Part shown: positions 1-8,530 of the stretch, piece by piece
Layout: every line of letters starts with the position of its first letter
Numbering within the stretch: the first letter of the stretch is position 1
Assembly (NCBI RefSeq): GCF_028561335.1
Contig: NZ_JAQQTG010000006.1
Span: forward strand, 317 to 64,316
Direction of reading: 5' to 3'
DNA from: Aequorivita todarodis
Lineage (GTDB): Bacteria > Bacteroidota > Bacteroidia > Flavobacteriales > Flavobacteriaceae
DNA length: 64,000 bases
Notes under the pieces: generated by a model
What the model saw: only the letters and a program-made list of their open reading frames with translations
Databases searched by the model: none
Told to the model about the DNA's origin: nothing
Translations under genes and position numbers: made by a program

Positions 1-6
1 AAGTGG

Positions 7-30
7 TTCCCCCTTCGGGGGCTAGGGGGC
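7..30. repeat. C/G-rich hairpin repeat in the 23S-5S spacer
   Basis: A CCCCCTTCGGGGG hairpin is followed by CTAGGGGGC. The same motif returns as two inverted copies around 21875-21989, so this is a dispersed short repeat. It lies just upstream of the 5S rRNA, in what is probably the 23S-5S spacer; no 23S sequence was recognised. Confidence 0.55.
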
Positions 31-35
31 AGATC

Positions 36-146
36 TAAGGTGGCTATAGCGACGGGGCTCACCTCTTACCATTCCGAACAGAGAAGTTAAGCCCGTTTGC
101 GCCGATGGTACTGCTATCCAGTGGGAGAGTAGGTCGCCGCCTTCCT
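36..146 (+). rRNA. rrf: 5S ribosomal RNA
   Basis: The sequence has the usual 5S landmarks: a GGTGGCTATAGCGACGGGG start, the CACCTCTTACCATTCCGAAC loop region, AGAAGTTAAGCCC, and the GTGGGAGAGTAGGTCGCCGCC 3' arm, which pairs with the 5' end. Total length is about 110 nt, normal for 5S. It is followed at once by a strong terminator, so it is the last gene of an rRNA operon whose 16S and 23S genes lie before the window. The exact ends are approximate by a few bases. Confidence 0.95.
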
Positions 147-147
147 T

Positions 148-182
148 TAAAGACCCGATCTTACGATTGGGTCTTTTTTTTT
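148..182 (+). terminator. rRNA operon terminator
   Basis: AAAGACCCGATC and CGATTGGGTCTTT form a long stem with a very short loop, followed by a run of T. It ends the rRNA operon directly after 5S. Confidence 0.85.
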
Positions 183-216
183 GGGATAGATTGAATTCTC
201 TCCCACTGCCGTGGGT

Positions 217-276
217 GGCAGGGGCGGCGGGCCCGAAATTTTTCAATAGTGGGGGCATCTGAATGCCGCCCCTGCC
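217..276. repeat. 12-bp perfect inverted repeat with 36-base loop
   Basis: GGCAGGGGCGGC at 217-228 and GCCGCCCCTGCC at 265-276 are exact reverse complements. The arms are much richer in G+C than the surrounding spacer, which suggests a mobile palindromic repeat or a structured RNA element. Confidence 0.6.
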
Positions 277-302
277 GTTTTTACCTCTAAAGACGCCTTC
301 CT

Positions 303-341
303 TTAAAACCGTCATCATTTACTTGATGGAGGTTTTTTTTT
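303..341 (+). terminator. Second terminator-like hairpin after 5S
   Basis: AAACCGTCATCA pairs with TGATGGAGGTTT apart from one mismatch, and a run of about nine T follows. It may be a back-up terminator for the rRNA operon, preceded by a copy of the GCCTTCCTTTAAA string that also precedes the first terminator. Confidence 0.6.
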
Positions 342-402
342 TGAACAAATTGGCGTCAAAAACCAGTTGGGTACACATCGAAAGGTGACACAAAAGATAG
401 CG

Positions 403-501
403 TCAAAGACCCGAGCGTTCAATAAAACCTTCCATCTTTTTCAATAAGATAATAGGGATTTCTTCAACTGTTTTAGGCTTTACTGCTACTTCATTTTTCA
501 T
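403..501 (-). CDS. Doubtful 32-residue open reading frame
   Basis: An ATG-to-TGA frame encodes a short charged peptide beginning MKNEVAVKPKTVEEIP and ending in ERSGL. No signal peptide, ribosome binding site or -7 promoter element was found. It runs divergently from the helicase gene. It may be a chance frame or a vestige; I do not recognise any family. Confidence 0.2.
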   Translation of the reverse strand: MKNEVAVKPKTVEEIPIILLKKMEGFIERSGL

Positions 502-536
502 TATATTTATTCAGAAAATAAAGTAGCTTTCCACAA

Positions 537-2966
537 ATGCTGAAAAATCCGGAAATAGACCTCGCCTGGGATTTCGTCAACAATACCGACAGAACTATTT
601 TCTTGACCGGAAAGGCAGGAACGGGCAAGACTACATTTCTCCATAAATTAAAAAACGAGTCCCTTAAAAGACTGGTGGTGGTTGCGCCTACAGGAGTTGC
701 GGCTATCAATGCGGGTGGCGTAACCATCCATTCCTTTTTTCAACTTCCTTTTGGGCCGATATTGCCCGAAACGGAAAAGCTTCAGAATAATTCATTTTCA
801 AAAAAATTTAGCAGAAATAAAATCAACATCATAAAATCCTTGGATTTGCTGATCATTGACGAGATAAGTATGGTGCGGGCCGACTTATTGGACGGCATAG
901 ATCAGGTTTTACGGCGGTTTCGCGATAGGAATAAACCCTTTGGAGGCATCCAACTTTTGATGATCGGCGATCTGCAGCAACTTTCGCCCGTAATAAAGGA
1001 GGAGGAATGGCAACTTCTAAAACAACATTACAGTACGGGATTTTTCTTCGGAAGCAAAGCATTTCAGGCTTCCAATTCACTTTCAATAGAGTTAAAACAC
1101 ATTTACAGGCAGGAAAGTGCGGAGTTCATAAAAATTTTGAACGAAATAAGAAATGATAGGCTAAGTGCCGAATCCTCGGAAGTATTGAACAAGCGTTATC
1201 TGCCACACTTTTCAGCAAATACCGCAGATGGATATATAACGCTTACCACCCACAACAACCGGGCTGACAGGATTAATTCCGCTGAATTGAAAAAACTGAA
1301 GGGGAAAACTTTTGTTTACGAGGCGGAAATAGAAGGCAAATTTCCAGAATATACCTACCCAACGCACCCAGAACTGGAACTGAAAGTGGGCGCACAGGTT
1401 ATGTTCATTAAAAACGACAGTTCTCCGGAAAAGCGCTATTTCAACGGAAAGATTGGAACCGTTCTCAGTTTGGACGAAGATGAAGTAGTAATAAAATGCC
1501 CGGAGGACGATTTCCCCATTGTAACCACGGCCGAAGTCTGGAAAAACATCAATTATTCCATCCAAAAGGAAACAAAGGAAATTGTTGAGGACGAAATGGG
1601 TTCCTTTACCCAGATTCCCCTGCGGTTGGCTTGGGCCATTACCATCCACAAAAGTCAAGGACTTACTTTTGAAAAAGTAATCATCGATGCGGGCGAGGCC
1701 TTTGCCCACGGCCAAACCTACGTAGCTTTGAGCCGCTGCAAAACCTTGGAAGGCATTGTTCTGACCGGGCCATTGGGTCAAAAAAGCATTATCAATAATC
1801 ACGAGGTTGCATCGTTCAGCAAAAATGCGGAGGAGAACCAGCCCGATACCTCGGTTTTGGAGGCTTCGCAAAAAACCTATCAACTAAACCTGATTGATGA
1901 AATTTTCGACTTTTATTCCTTTTTGCATCCCGTGGGAAGGATTATTGACATTTATTATAAAAACAAAACCAGTATCCAAGGAAATTTACTGGAACAATTG
2001 ACTATTCTGAAAGAAAATGGCGTAACAAAACTTTTAAAAATCAAAGCCACTTTTAAATCTGAACTTGTAAGGTTAAGTGAAACCGTTGCCCCGGAAAACA
2101 ATACTGCTCTGCAGGAACGCTTCAAAAAGGCGGTCGCTTATTTTGAAAAACACATCGAGGATTATATCAAAATACCTTTGAACGAACTCAATTATAGCAC
2201 GGACAACAAGGCGATACGGCAAGAAATTGAAAACCATTTGGAAACCTTGGAAAATTTGTTGGCCATCAAATCCTTCTGTTTTGCAGGTTTAAAAAAGGGG
2301 TTCAATACTTCGGAATATTTATCGTTACGTGCAAAGGCAGTGCTTCAAAAGGAAGAAAAACCGAAACGGCAGAAAAAGGAGTTCATCGCTTCAACCGAGC
2401 ATCCTGTTTTGTTTGAAAGGCTGCGGGAACTTCGCACTAAATTTTCAGAAGAAGAAGGGATTGCTCCTTATCAGGTTTTCACCCAAAAAGCTCTCTATGA
2501 AATGTGTCAGGTTTTGCCGAGAAATTCCAAACAATTACGAGCTATAACCGACATCGGGAAGGTAAGGCTCGAAAATTATGGTTCCGCAATTCTCGAACTT
2601 ATTACGGATTATTGCGAAGAGAACGATATAGCGCCAAAAACTGAGGCTGCTACAATTCCGAAGAAAAGCAGCACCCAACAAATTTCGTATGAATTATTTA
2701 AAAGTGGAATGAGTATTCCTGAAATTGCGAAAGAACGGAATTTTACCACGCGCACTATCGAAGGCCATCTCAGTGCATATTTAGCAACGGGCGAAATTAA
2801 AATAACCGACTTAATGCCAGAGGAAAAATTCCTTGAACTTAAAAAAATTATGGAAACCGTGCCTTATGAAGGTTTCGGGGATTTAAAGAGCAAAATTGAC
2901 GAGAAGTTTACCTATAATGACTTAAGAATGGTTTCCAATGCCATTCAATTTTCCAATAACAAATAA
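537..2966 (+). CDS. PIF1/RecD2-like superfamily 1 helicase with HRDC and C-terminal HTH domains
   Basis: This 809-residue protein is a predicted ATP-driven DNA helicase. The Walker A motif GKAGTGKTT is at residues 25-33 and the Walker B motif LLIIDEIS at about 104-111. A second RecA-like domain, with LAWAITIHKSQGLTFEKV and YVALSRC, follows near residues 360-405, as in the PIF1 and RecD2 groups. The C-terminal part holds an HRDC-like helical domain (about 622-695, HPVLFERLRELR) and a helix-turn-helix domain (about 712-790, SIPEIAKERNFTTRTIEGHL) of the type fused to Bacteroidota helicases. Together these suggest a cytosolic enzyme acting on DNA ends, stalled forks or structured DNA; the substrate is inferred. 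It stands alone between a spacer and a convergent ZIP operon. The domain set is known in this phylum; the precise role is not. Confidence 0.85.
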   Translation: MLKNPEIDLAWDFVNNTDRTIFLTGKAGTGKTTFLHKLKNESLKRLVVVAPTGVAAINAGGVTIHSFFQLPFGPILPETEKLQNNSFSKKFSRNKINIIKSLDLLIIDEISMVRADLLDGIDQVLRRFRDRNKPFGGIQLLMIGDLQQLSPVIKEEEWQLLKQHYSTGFFFGSKAFQASNSLSIELKHIYRQESAEFIKILNEIRNDRLSAESSEVLNKRYLPHFSANTADGYITLTTHNNRADRINSAELKKLKGKTFVYEAEIEGKFPEYTYPTHPELELKVGAQVMFIKNDSSPEKRYFNGKIGTVLSLDEDEVVIKCPEDDFPIVTTAEVWKNINYSIQKETKEIVEDEMGSFTQIPLRLAWAITIHKSQGLTFEKVIIDAGEAFAHGQTYVALSRCKTLEGIVLTGPLGQKSIINNHEVASFSKNAEENQPDTSVLEASQKTYQLNLIDEIFDFYSFLHPVGRIIDIYYKNKTSIQGNLLEQLTILKENGVTKLLKIKATFKSELVRLSETVAPENNTALQERFKKAVAYFEKHIEDYIKIPLNELNYSTDNKAIRQEIENHLETLENLLAIKSFCFAGLKKGFNTSEYLSLRAKAVLQKEEKPKRQKKEFIASTEHPVLFERLRELRTKFSEEEGIAPYQVFTQKALYEMCQVLPRNSKQLRAITDIGKVRLENYGSAILELITDYCEENDIAPKTEAATIPKKSSTQQISYELFKSGMSIPEIAKERNFTTRTIEGHLSAYLATGEIKITDLMPEEKFLELKKIMETVPYEGFGDLKSKIDEKFTYNDLRMVSNAIQFSNNK

Positions 2967-2991
2967 TACAAATTGCTTCTCTCCGGCGATT

Positions 2992-3663
2992 TTAAATAAA
3001 ATAAGCTAATATCACTGCCAATATAACCGCCGTCATTTTTGAAAGATTAAACTTATGATTTTTGGAACTTTCAAAAAGAATGGTCGTGGAAACGTGCAGA
3101 AAAATTCCGATTACCACTGCGGTGAGTTGGGTTTCGTATTTGTGGATTCCTTCATAATTGGAGGCGAGATAACTTCCCAAAGGCGTTAGTAGCGCAAAGA
3201 AAAACAGAAAGAGCAGGGTAGTAGTCCTCTTATAACCTGCCGTTATAAAAAAGAAAGAGAGAATAATGGCCACGGGTATTTTATGGATGATAATGGCCAA
3301 CAACAGATTGTTATCTTCCGAAATGGGAAAACCTTCCAAAAACGCATGAATACCCAAACTTAAAAAGAGAATCCACGGAAAATGTTTGTGCTCGGCATGC
3401 AAATGTACGTGCCCGTGTTCTGCTCCCTTTGAAAAGAATTCCAAGAAAATTTGAAGCAAAATACCCAACATTATATAAACGCCAATACTTTTTGAAGGGG
3501 TTTCAAAAACGTGGGGAAGTAGTTCAAAAACGGTAATGGAGAGCAGGAAAGCGCCGCTGAATGCCAAAAAGACTTCCATATTGCGCAATTCTTTTTTCTT
3601 TAAGAACAACGCCACGAAATAGCCTATTGCCACGGCCAAAAAAAGCAATAAATAATTCATCAA
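2992..3663 (-). CDS. ZIP family divalent metal transporter
   Basis: A 223-residue membrane protein with about seven or eight hydrophobic segments. A histidine-rich cytosolic loop (GAEHGHVHLHAEHKH, about residues 80-94) and the motifs HAFLEGFPI (about 106-114) and HKIPVAI (about 127-133), where the metal site lies, are typical of ZIP carriers, which import zinc or related divalent ions. It overlaps the upstream methyltransferase gene by four bases (ATGA), so the two are translated from one transcript. The metal is not shown by the sequence. No metal-responsive operator was recognised. Confidence 0.85.
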   Translation of the reverse strand: MMNYLLLFLAVAIGYFVALFLKKKELRNMEVFLAFSGAFLLSITVFELLPHVFETPSKSIGVYIMLGILLQIFLEFFSKGAEHGHVHLHAEHKHFPWILFLSLGIHAFLEGFPISEDNNLLLAIIIHKIPVAIILSFFFITAGYKRTTTLLFLFFFALLTPLGSYLASNYEGIHKYETQLTAVVIGIFLHVSTTILFESSKNHKFNLSKMTAVILAVILAYFI

Positions 3664-4391
3664 TTGAAAATTAATATAAGGCGTTCGGAACTATTTTTAT
3701 CAAATTTGTTTAAATGATAATCGCCGAACGTATGTTTTAGTTCAACTTCTGCTGCTTCAAAATATATGTTGAAATCTTCCAAAGTAAGGGCTTTTACGCG
3801 TTCCGTGAAAAAGTAGTCCTCACCTTCCTCCTTAAAACGGATGTTTTTGATGATGTAGCCATCTTCAACATATTTTTCAAGGTGAAAAACGATATTGCCA
3901 ATCTTTTTCCTTTCTGAGGGAATCATGTTTTTGATTGCGAGCTCAACATTTAGAAAATCTATCACGCCGTGGCCCTCGGGTTTTAATTCAGCTTTGATTG
4001 CCTTTATGGTTCGCAGGTTGTCTTCTTCATTTTCGAAATATCCAAAACTGGTAAAAAGGTTGAATACTGCGTCAAACTGTTTTGGATAGGGCAAACACAT
4101 ATCGTGGACCTCAAAATGAAGCCCGGGCTTTTCGTATTGTTTGGCATATTGAATACTTTCCTCGGAAAGATCTACGCCGGTAACGTCAAAGCCCTGTTTG
4201 TAAAGATATTTGGAGTGGCGCCCGCGGCCACAGGCCAAATCTAAGATGGAATCCTTCGGTTTCAGGTTTAAAAACGCGGTAAGCTGGTTCATAAAAAGTG
4301 CCGCTTCCCGGTGGTTTCGGTCCTTGTAAAGAATGTGGTAATAAGGGGTGTTGAACCACGAAGCGTACCAATTGTCTTTTTCTTTTTGCAT
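3660..4391 (-). CDS. Class I SAM-dependent methyltransferase
   Basis: A 243-residue soluble protein with a standard motif I (ILDLACGRGRHS, residues 49-60) and an acidic residue after strand 2 (VTGVDLSEESI), which hold S-adenosylmethionine. The substrate cannot be told from sequence; close relatives are annotated only as class I or type 11/25 methyltransferases. The stop codon overlaps the start of the ZIP transporter, so this is the first gene of a two-gene operon. It is divergent from the THUMP methyltransferase gene. Confidence 0.85.
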   Translation of the reverse strand: MQKEKDNWYASWFNTPYYHILYKDRNHREAALFMNQLTAFLNLKPKDSILDLACGRGRHSKYLYKQGFDVTGVDLSEESIQYAKQYEKPGLHFEVHDMCLPYPKQFDAVFNLFTSFGYFENEEDNLRTIKAIKAELKPEGHGVIDFLNVELAIKNMIPSERKKIGNIVFHLEKYVEDGYIIKNIRFKEEGEDYFFTERVKALTLEDFNIYFEAAEVELKHTFGDYHLNKFDKNSSERLILIFN

Positions 4392-4420
4392 AGTTCTCGT
4401 TTCGCCCTGCTAAAATACTG

Positions 4421-4428
4421 TATTTTTG
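4421..4428 (+). promoter_or_regulatory. Candidate -7 element for the THUMP methyltransferase gene
   Basis: TATTTTTG matches the Bacteroidota -7 consensus TAnnTTTG about 80 bases before the ATG. No clear TTG was seen at -33, so this is weak. Confidence 0.35.
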
Positions 4429-4509
4429 TGGCCTTATTAAACTGAAGTTTTTTAATTTCATCAAAATAGACAATTAATCAAAAATTACCTGCCTTTGCGG
4501 GCCTCACTT

Positions 4510-5667
4510 ATGACAAAGAATTTTAAAATGGTGGCGAAAACCCTTTTTGGGATGGAGGAACTGCTGGCGCAGGAGCTTCGCCAATTGGGTGCCTCGGCTA
4601 TTGAAATAGGTACCCGAAATGTTTCCTTTGAAGGGGATACGGGATTTATGTACAAGGCCAATCTCTGCTGCCGGACGGCCATCAAAATACTTAAGCCCAT
4701 TACCGCTTTCAATATTTTTACTGAAGAAGATCTTTATAAGAAAATTTATGAAATGCCCTGGGAAAATTATATGGACGTAAAAGGTACGCTGGCCGTTAAT
4801 GCTACCGTTTTTTCTGATGTGTTCACGCATTCCCAGTACATTGCTCTTAAAACGAAAGATGCAATTGTGGACAGGTTTCGCGATAGGGAAGGCGAGCGGC
4901 CGGATGTAGATTTGGACCATCCCACACTTCGGATAAATATCCATATTGACAGAAACATTTGTACAGTTTCCTTGGATAGTTCTGGGGAATCGTTGCACAA
5001 ACGGGGTTATAAGGTGGAAAGCACCCTTGCCCCCATAAATGAAGTGCTTGCGGCAGGAATGCTAATGCTCGCGGGCTGGCAGGGGCAATGTGATTTTCTG
5101 GACCCGATGTGCGGCGGAGGAACCCTGCTCACGGAAGCAGCAATGATAGCCTGCAATATTCCGCCGAACCTGAACCGTGAGGAATTCGGTTTTGAAACCT
5201 GGCCTGACTTTGATGTTGACCTTTATGAAAAGATTGAAGAGGCGGCCCTAAAAAAGGTTCGCGATTTTCCGCATAAAATCTATGGTTTTGATACCGATCC
5301 CATTGCAATACATAAGGCTAAGGAAAATATCAAAAGCGCCAATTTGCAGGATTTTATTGAAGTGAAGCAACAGGATTTCTTCGAGAGTGAAAAGCAAAAT
5401 GACAAACCCTTGTATATCGTTTTCAATCCGCCGTATGACGAGCGAATCTCGGTGAACGATGTGGAAGAATTTTACAGCGCCATCGGTAATACCTTGAAGC
5501 GCGGTTATCCGGGAACGCAGACGTGGATGATTACTTCAAATATGGAAGCCTTGAAATTTGTGGGTCTTCGTCCTTCAAAAAAGATAAAACTCTTCAACGG
5601 AAAGCTGGAGTCTAAACTGGTGCGGTACGAAATATATGAGGGCAGCAGGAAAGCCAGTAAACAGTAA
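4510..5667 (+). CDS. THUMP-domain class I rRNA methyltransferase (RlmL N-terminal/TrmN-like)
   Basis: The protein of 385 residues begins with a THUMP RNA-binding region (roughly residues 40-150) and ends with a Rossmann methyltransferase domain that carries the N6/N2-guanine signature NPPYDE at residues 306-311. This is the layout of RlmL, which makes m2G2445 in 23S rRNA, and of relatives that act on tRNA; the RlmL assignment is inferred. The ATG at 4510 is preferred over an in-frame TTG five codons upstream because the family starts close to the NFKMVAKTLFGMEELLAQEL segment. The RlmK half found in the E. coli fusion is absent. Tandem 13-bp repeats follow the gene. Confidence 0.85.
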   Translation: MTKNFKMVAKTLFGMEELLAQELRQLGASAIEIGTRNVSFEGDTGFMYKANLCCRTAIKILKPITAFNIFTEEDLYKKIYEMPWENYMDVKGTLAVNATVFSDVFTHSQYIALKTKDAIVDRFRDREGERPDVDLDHPTLRINIHIDRNICTVSLDSSGESLHKRGYKVESTLAPINEVLAAGMLMLAGWQGQCDFLDPMCGGGTLLTEAAMIACNIPPNLNREEFGFETWPDFDVDLYEKIEEAALKKVRDFPHKIYGFDTDPIAIHKAKENIKSANLQDFIEVKQQDFFESEKQNDKPLYIVFNPPYDERISVNDVEEFYSAIGNTLKRGYPGTQTWMITSNMEALKFVGLRPSKKIKLFNGKLESKLVRYEIYEGSRKASKQ

Positions 5668-5674
5668 CACAGTA

Positions 5675-5760
5675 TTCAGTCGCGGTTTTCAGTCGCGGTT
5701 TTCAGTCGCAGTTTTCAGTTGCAGTTTTCAGTTACAGTTTTCAGTTGCGGTTTTCAGTTG
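5675..5760. repeat. 13-bp tandem repeat, about 6.6 copies
   Basis: The unit TTCAGTCGCGGTT is repeated head to tail from 5675, with later copies drifting to TTCAGTTGCAGTT, TTCAGTTACAGTT and TTCAGTTGCGGTT. The array fills the space between two convergent genes and encodes nothing. Confidence 0.9.
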
Positions 5761-5767
5761 GAAGAAA

Positions 5768-6502
5768 TTATTCCACCTTTGAGGGCTGGGGGGCCGTTTT
5801 CTTAAAAATAGGAATCAAATAAGAAATTGAATACCCGTACCCAACGCCAAACTCACTATAATCATACGTTCTGTTGAAACCGGGAATGTAAAGGTTTGCG
5901 AAGTTCTCGGGTTCGTCCTCGGCGATTTTTCTTTTTAACTGAACGTTTATGGAGAGATACAGATTATTGAGTATTTCGGTTTTTACGCCAACGATCAATT
6001 CGGCCCAGTGGGCTGTTAAACCTGTATATTCCTGTGAATCGTAAATTGTTTGCGTGGGAAAAGCGGGGTTATCTGTATAAATTCTATAACTTGTAAGTTC
6101 CTGCTTAAAGGTTGAAAAACCATACCGCAGCCCAAGTGTAATGGCGTTTTCCATCCCCAGCCAGTTTTCATAGGCGTTGTAATCAAAACCTATTTTGGCA
6201 TAGCTGCCGCTGGTCTTTGCGGAAATATAAGGCTCATTCCAGTCCTTTTTTTCATTGCCCAGTTCCACGGCGGCGTAAAACTTTTTGGCAACCCGGAAAT
6301 CGCCCATCACCTCAAATCCGGAATAGCCGTCTTCAATCAACGTTCGTAAAGGCTTGGCCAAATCAACACCAACCCGCAATCCAAATTTCTCAATTTTTGG
6401 AATTGTATCGTTGGCTGTTTCACTTTTCTTTTGCGCCACCATTGCTTGCGTGCCGCAAAAAAGACTAATGCAGCATAGTAATGTGGGCGCTATTTTCATC
6501 AT
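5768..6502 (-). CDS. Probable outer-membrane beta-barrel protein (DUF6048-like)
   Basis: A 244-residue protein with a signal peptide (about residues 1-23, ending near AMVAQ) followed by alternating beta strands rich in aromatic and glycine residues, for example GLRVGVDLAKP, LGLRYGFSTF and FGVGYGYSISYLIPIF near the C-terminus. This suggests a small barrel exported to the outer membrane. The start overlaps the end of the upstream DUF6452-like gene by 38 bases, and that gene overlaps rlmD, so all three form one operon. The trio is, as I recall, common in Flavobacteriaceae, and the function is unknown. Two ATG codons stand side by side at the start; either may be used. Confidence 0.75.
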   Translation of the reverse strand: MMKIAPTLLCCISLFCGTQAMVAQKKSETANDTIPKIEKFGLRVGVDLAKPLRTLIEDGYSGFEVMGDFRVAKKFYAAVELGNEKKDWNEPYISAKTSGSYAKIGFDYNAYENWLGMENAITLGLRYGFSTFKQELTSYRIYTDNPAFPTQTIYDSQEYTGLTAHWAELIVGVKTEILNNLYLSINVQLKRKIAEDEPENFANLYIPGFNRTYDYSEFGVGYGYSISYLIPIFKKTAPQPSKVE

Positions 6503-6965
6503 TTACAGTTTCTCGTATTACAGTAACTTGTTTTATCCAATTTCCAGTTCCTCCTTCTTGTTCCAAATCTGCATCCAGATTGTGGAATTCGGTTTTAAAA
6601 CCACAAGCACGGTTCACGTAGTCATTTTGTCTTCGGTAAACGAACATCACCTTATCTATATTGGTCAACGTGTCATTGGTTCTAAAAGTTGTTCTTATGA
6701 ATTTATATTTTGTGGTATCTGAAGTCGTGCTAAGAGGTATGGCGATTTCTTTTGTGTTTTCAAAGGAAATTACTTCCACAGGGTTTTCATAGTCTGTTTG
6801 GACACTCAACACATTTACATTTTTCGTATTGGCTGGGTTTGCAAAATCATTAAAGGCAATGACTACTTTTGCCGTAGTTGCGGTATCGGGTGGACAAATA
6901 TCGTCCTTTGTGCAGCCTTTAAAGGTAAAAACTATTAGGATTGGTAAAATAATTCGTTTAATCAT
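6465..6965 (-). CDS. Lipoprotein of unknown function (DUF6452-like)
   Basis: A 166-residue protein with a lipoprotein-type N-terminus (MIKRIILPILIVFTFKGCTK; the cysteine is residue 18). The remainder is a predicted beta-rich periplasmic domain with three further cysteines (DDICPPD, the lipid site aside, and NRACGF). It starts in an ATGA overlap with the rlmD stop codon and its 3' end overlaps the barrel-protein gene, so it is translationally coupled on both sides. Its pairing with a predicted outer-membrane barrel suggests a shared envelope job, which is inference. It resembles the flavobacterial DUF6452 family from memory. Confidence 0.75.
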   Translation of the reverse strand: MIKRIILPILIVFTFKGCTKDDICPPDTATTAKVVIAFNDFANPANTKNVNVLSVQTDYENPVEVISFENTKEIAIPLSTTSDTTKYKFIRTTFRTNDTLTNIDKVMFVYRRQNDYVNRACGFKTEFHNLDADLEQEGGTGNWIKQVTVIRETVNDENSAHITMLH

Positions 6966-8383
6966 ATTTTTGAATATCGTTTTTCCAAAAGTACAACATT
7001 TTCCACGTGGTGCGTCTGTGGAAACATATCTACGGGCTGCACCTTGGTAACTTTATATTTCGCATCCAAAAGGGCCAAATCGCGGGCTTGGGTTGCGCTA
7101 TTGCAACTTACGTACACAATTTTATCAGCACCAAGATTCAAAAGTTGGGCCACAACATCTCCGTGCATGCCGTCCCGCGGAGGATCTGTGATAACAATGT
7201 CTGGATTGCCGTGTGCCGTTATAAATTCTTCATTAAAAACCTTTTTCATATCGCCAACGTAAAATTCCACGTTTTCAATATTGTTCAATTTCGCGTTTTC
7301 CTTTGCTGCGGAAATAGCGTCCGGCACGGCTTCAACGCCAATTACCTTTTTCGCCTTTTTAGCTACAAATTGTGCAATGGTTCCCGTTCCCGTGTAAAGA
7401 TCATAAACCAATTCATTACCGGTAAGTCCCGCAAAATCACGGGTTATTTTGTAAAGTTCGTAGGCCTGTTCGCTGTTGGTTTGGTAAAAGGATTTGGCGT
7501 TTATCTTAAATTTCAAACCTTCCATTTCCTCAAAAATATGGTCCCTTCCGTGGAAAAGTTCAATTTCCTGATCGTAGAGCGTATCGTTTCCTTTGGAATT
7601 GATTACGTATAAAAGCGAAGTAATCTGCGGAAATGCCTCGGCAATGGCATTTAACAGCAAATCTCTATTTTCTTCGTCTTCGTGAAAAAACTGAAGCAAT
7701 ACCATAATTTCCCCGGTGGAAGAAGTGCGGATCATCAAGGTCCTTAAAAAACCTTCCTGATTTCTCGTGTTGAAAAAAGTTAAATTCAATTCCTCCGCTT
7801 TCGCTTTTACAAAATCACGAATGGCATTGCTCGGGTCGGCTTGCAGGTAACAAATTTCAAGATCTAAAATCTTGTCCCACATACCGGGAATGTGGAACCC
7901 AAGGGCATTCCGATTTTCTATTATTTTGTCGCTCTTTATCTGCTCCATCGTTAGCCATTTGTTATCGCTGAAGGAAAATTCCATCTTATTGCGATAAAAG
8001 TATTGTTTTTCGGAACCCAAAATAGGCTGAATTTCGGGTAATTCAACCTTGCCTATGCGTTTTAGGTTTTGTTCGATTTCCTTTTGTTTAAAGAAGAGTT
8101 GATGCTCGTAGCCCATGTCCTGCCACTTGCAGCCGCCACAAGTCCCAAAATGCGGACAAACGGGCTCGACCCTTTTCTCGGAATATTTTGAAAACGAAAT
8201 GGCAGAACCTTCGTAAAAAGCCTTTTTCTTTTTAAAGGTTTGTACGGTAACCACATCGCCGGGCACGGCATTATCTATAAAAACTACCCTTCCGTCCGGG
8301 GCTTTGGCAACGGCTTTGCCCTTTGCGCCCGCGTCAATCACTTCAAGGTCTTCTAGTACTATTCGCTTATTTTTTCTCGCCAT
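6962..8383 (-). CDS. rlmD: 23S rRNA (uracil(1939)-C5)-methyltransferase RlmD
   Basis: This 473-residue enzyme has an N-terminal TRAM domain (about residues 1-65), the iron-sulfur cysteine set beginning C76, C82 and C85 (CPHFGTCGGC), and a C-terminal methyltransferase domain. The domain includes DPPRDGMH and the catalytic cysteine C427 in VYVSCNSATQ. It methylates uracil at C5 in 23S rRNA (the RumA/RlmD family; whether U1939, U747 or tRNA U54 is the target cannot be decided here). It heads an operon with two envelope proteins by four-base and 38-base overlaps. On the minus strand TATTTTTG lies at 8389-8396, only six bases before the ATG, so a nearly leaderless mRNA is possible. Confidence 0.9.
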   Translation of the reverse strand: MARKNKRIVLEDLEVIDAGAKGKAVAKAPDGRVVFIDNAVPGDVVTVQTFKKKKAFYEGSAISFSKYSEKRVEPVCPHFGTCGGCKWQDMGYEHQLFFKQKEIEQNLKRIGKVELPEIQPILGSEKQYFYRNKMEFSFSDNKWLTMEQIKSDKIIENRNALGFHIPGMWDKILDLEICYLQADPSNAIRDFVKAKAEELNLTFFNTRNQEGFLRTLMIRTSSTGEIMVLLQFFHEDEENRDLLLNAIAEAFPQITSLLYVINSKGNDTLYDQEIELFHGRDHIFEEMEGLKFKINAKSFYQTNSEQAYELYKITRDFAGLTGNELVYDLYTGTGTIAQFVAKKAKKVIGVEAVPDAISAAKENAKLNNIENVEFYVGDMKKVFNEEFITAHGNPDIVITDPPRDGMHGDVVAQLLNLGADKIVYVSCNSATQARDLALLDAKYKVTKVQPVDMFPQTHHVENVVLLEKRYSKI

Positions 8384-8530
8384 AGGCGCAAAAATAGCAC
8401 AATTGTTAGGTTTAAATCCTGTTAAGCCTTCAAAAAATGTGGGATATATTTAGTAATTTGCAGCCCACGGAGGATTCCGCTCCGAAAAGCAGGAATCGAA
8501 ACTTTTTTACTTCAAAATTATTACAATCTT

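Larger units (their letters stand above)
183..536. other. Spacer between the rRNA operon and the helicase gene
   Basis: This 354-base stretch holds an inverted repeat (217-276), a second terminator-like hairpin (303-341) and a doubtful 32-codon reading frame on the minus strand (403-501). The string GCCTTCCTTTAAA occurs both at the end of the 5S region and again near 294-306, so part of the 5S tail appears duplicated. No convincing gene is present. Confidence 0.6.

Noticed and set aside
1212-1883. 223-codon frame on the minus strand opposite the helicase
   Set aside because: Antisense to conserved helicase motifs; translation is rich in Phe and Cys without domain features.
914-4886. 14-base string GGTTTCGCGATAGG found at 914-927 and 4873-4886
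   Set aside because: Both lie inside coding regions for an RFRDR stretch; a 14-base match is expected by chance in 64 kb.
5675-5760. Possible CRISPR array
   Set aside because: The 13-bp units follow one another without spacers, and no cas gene is present.
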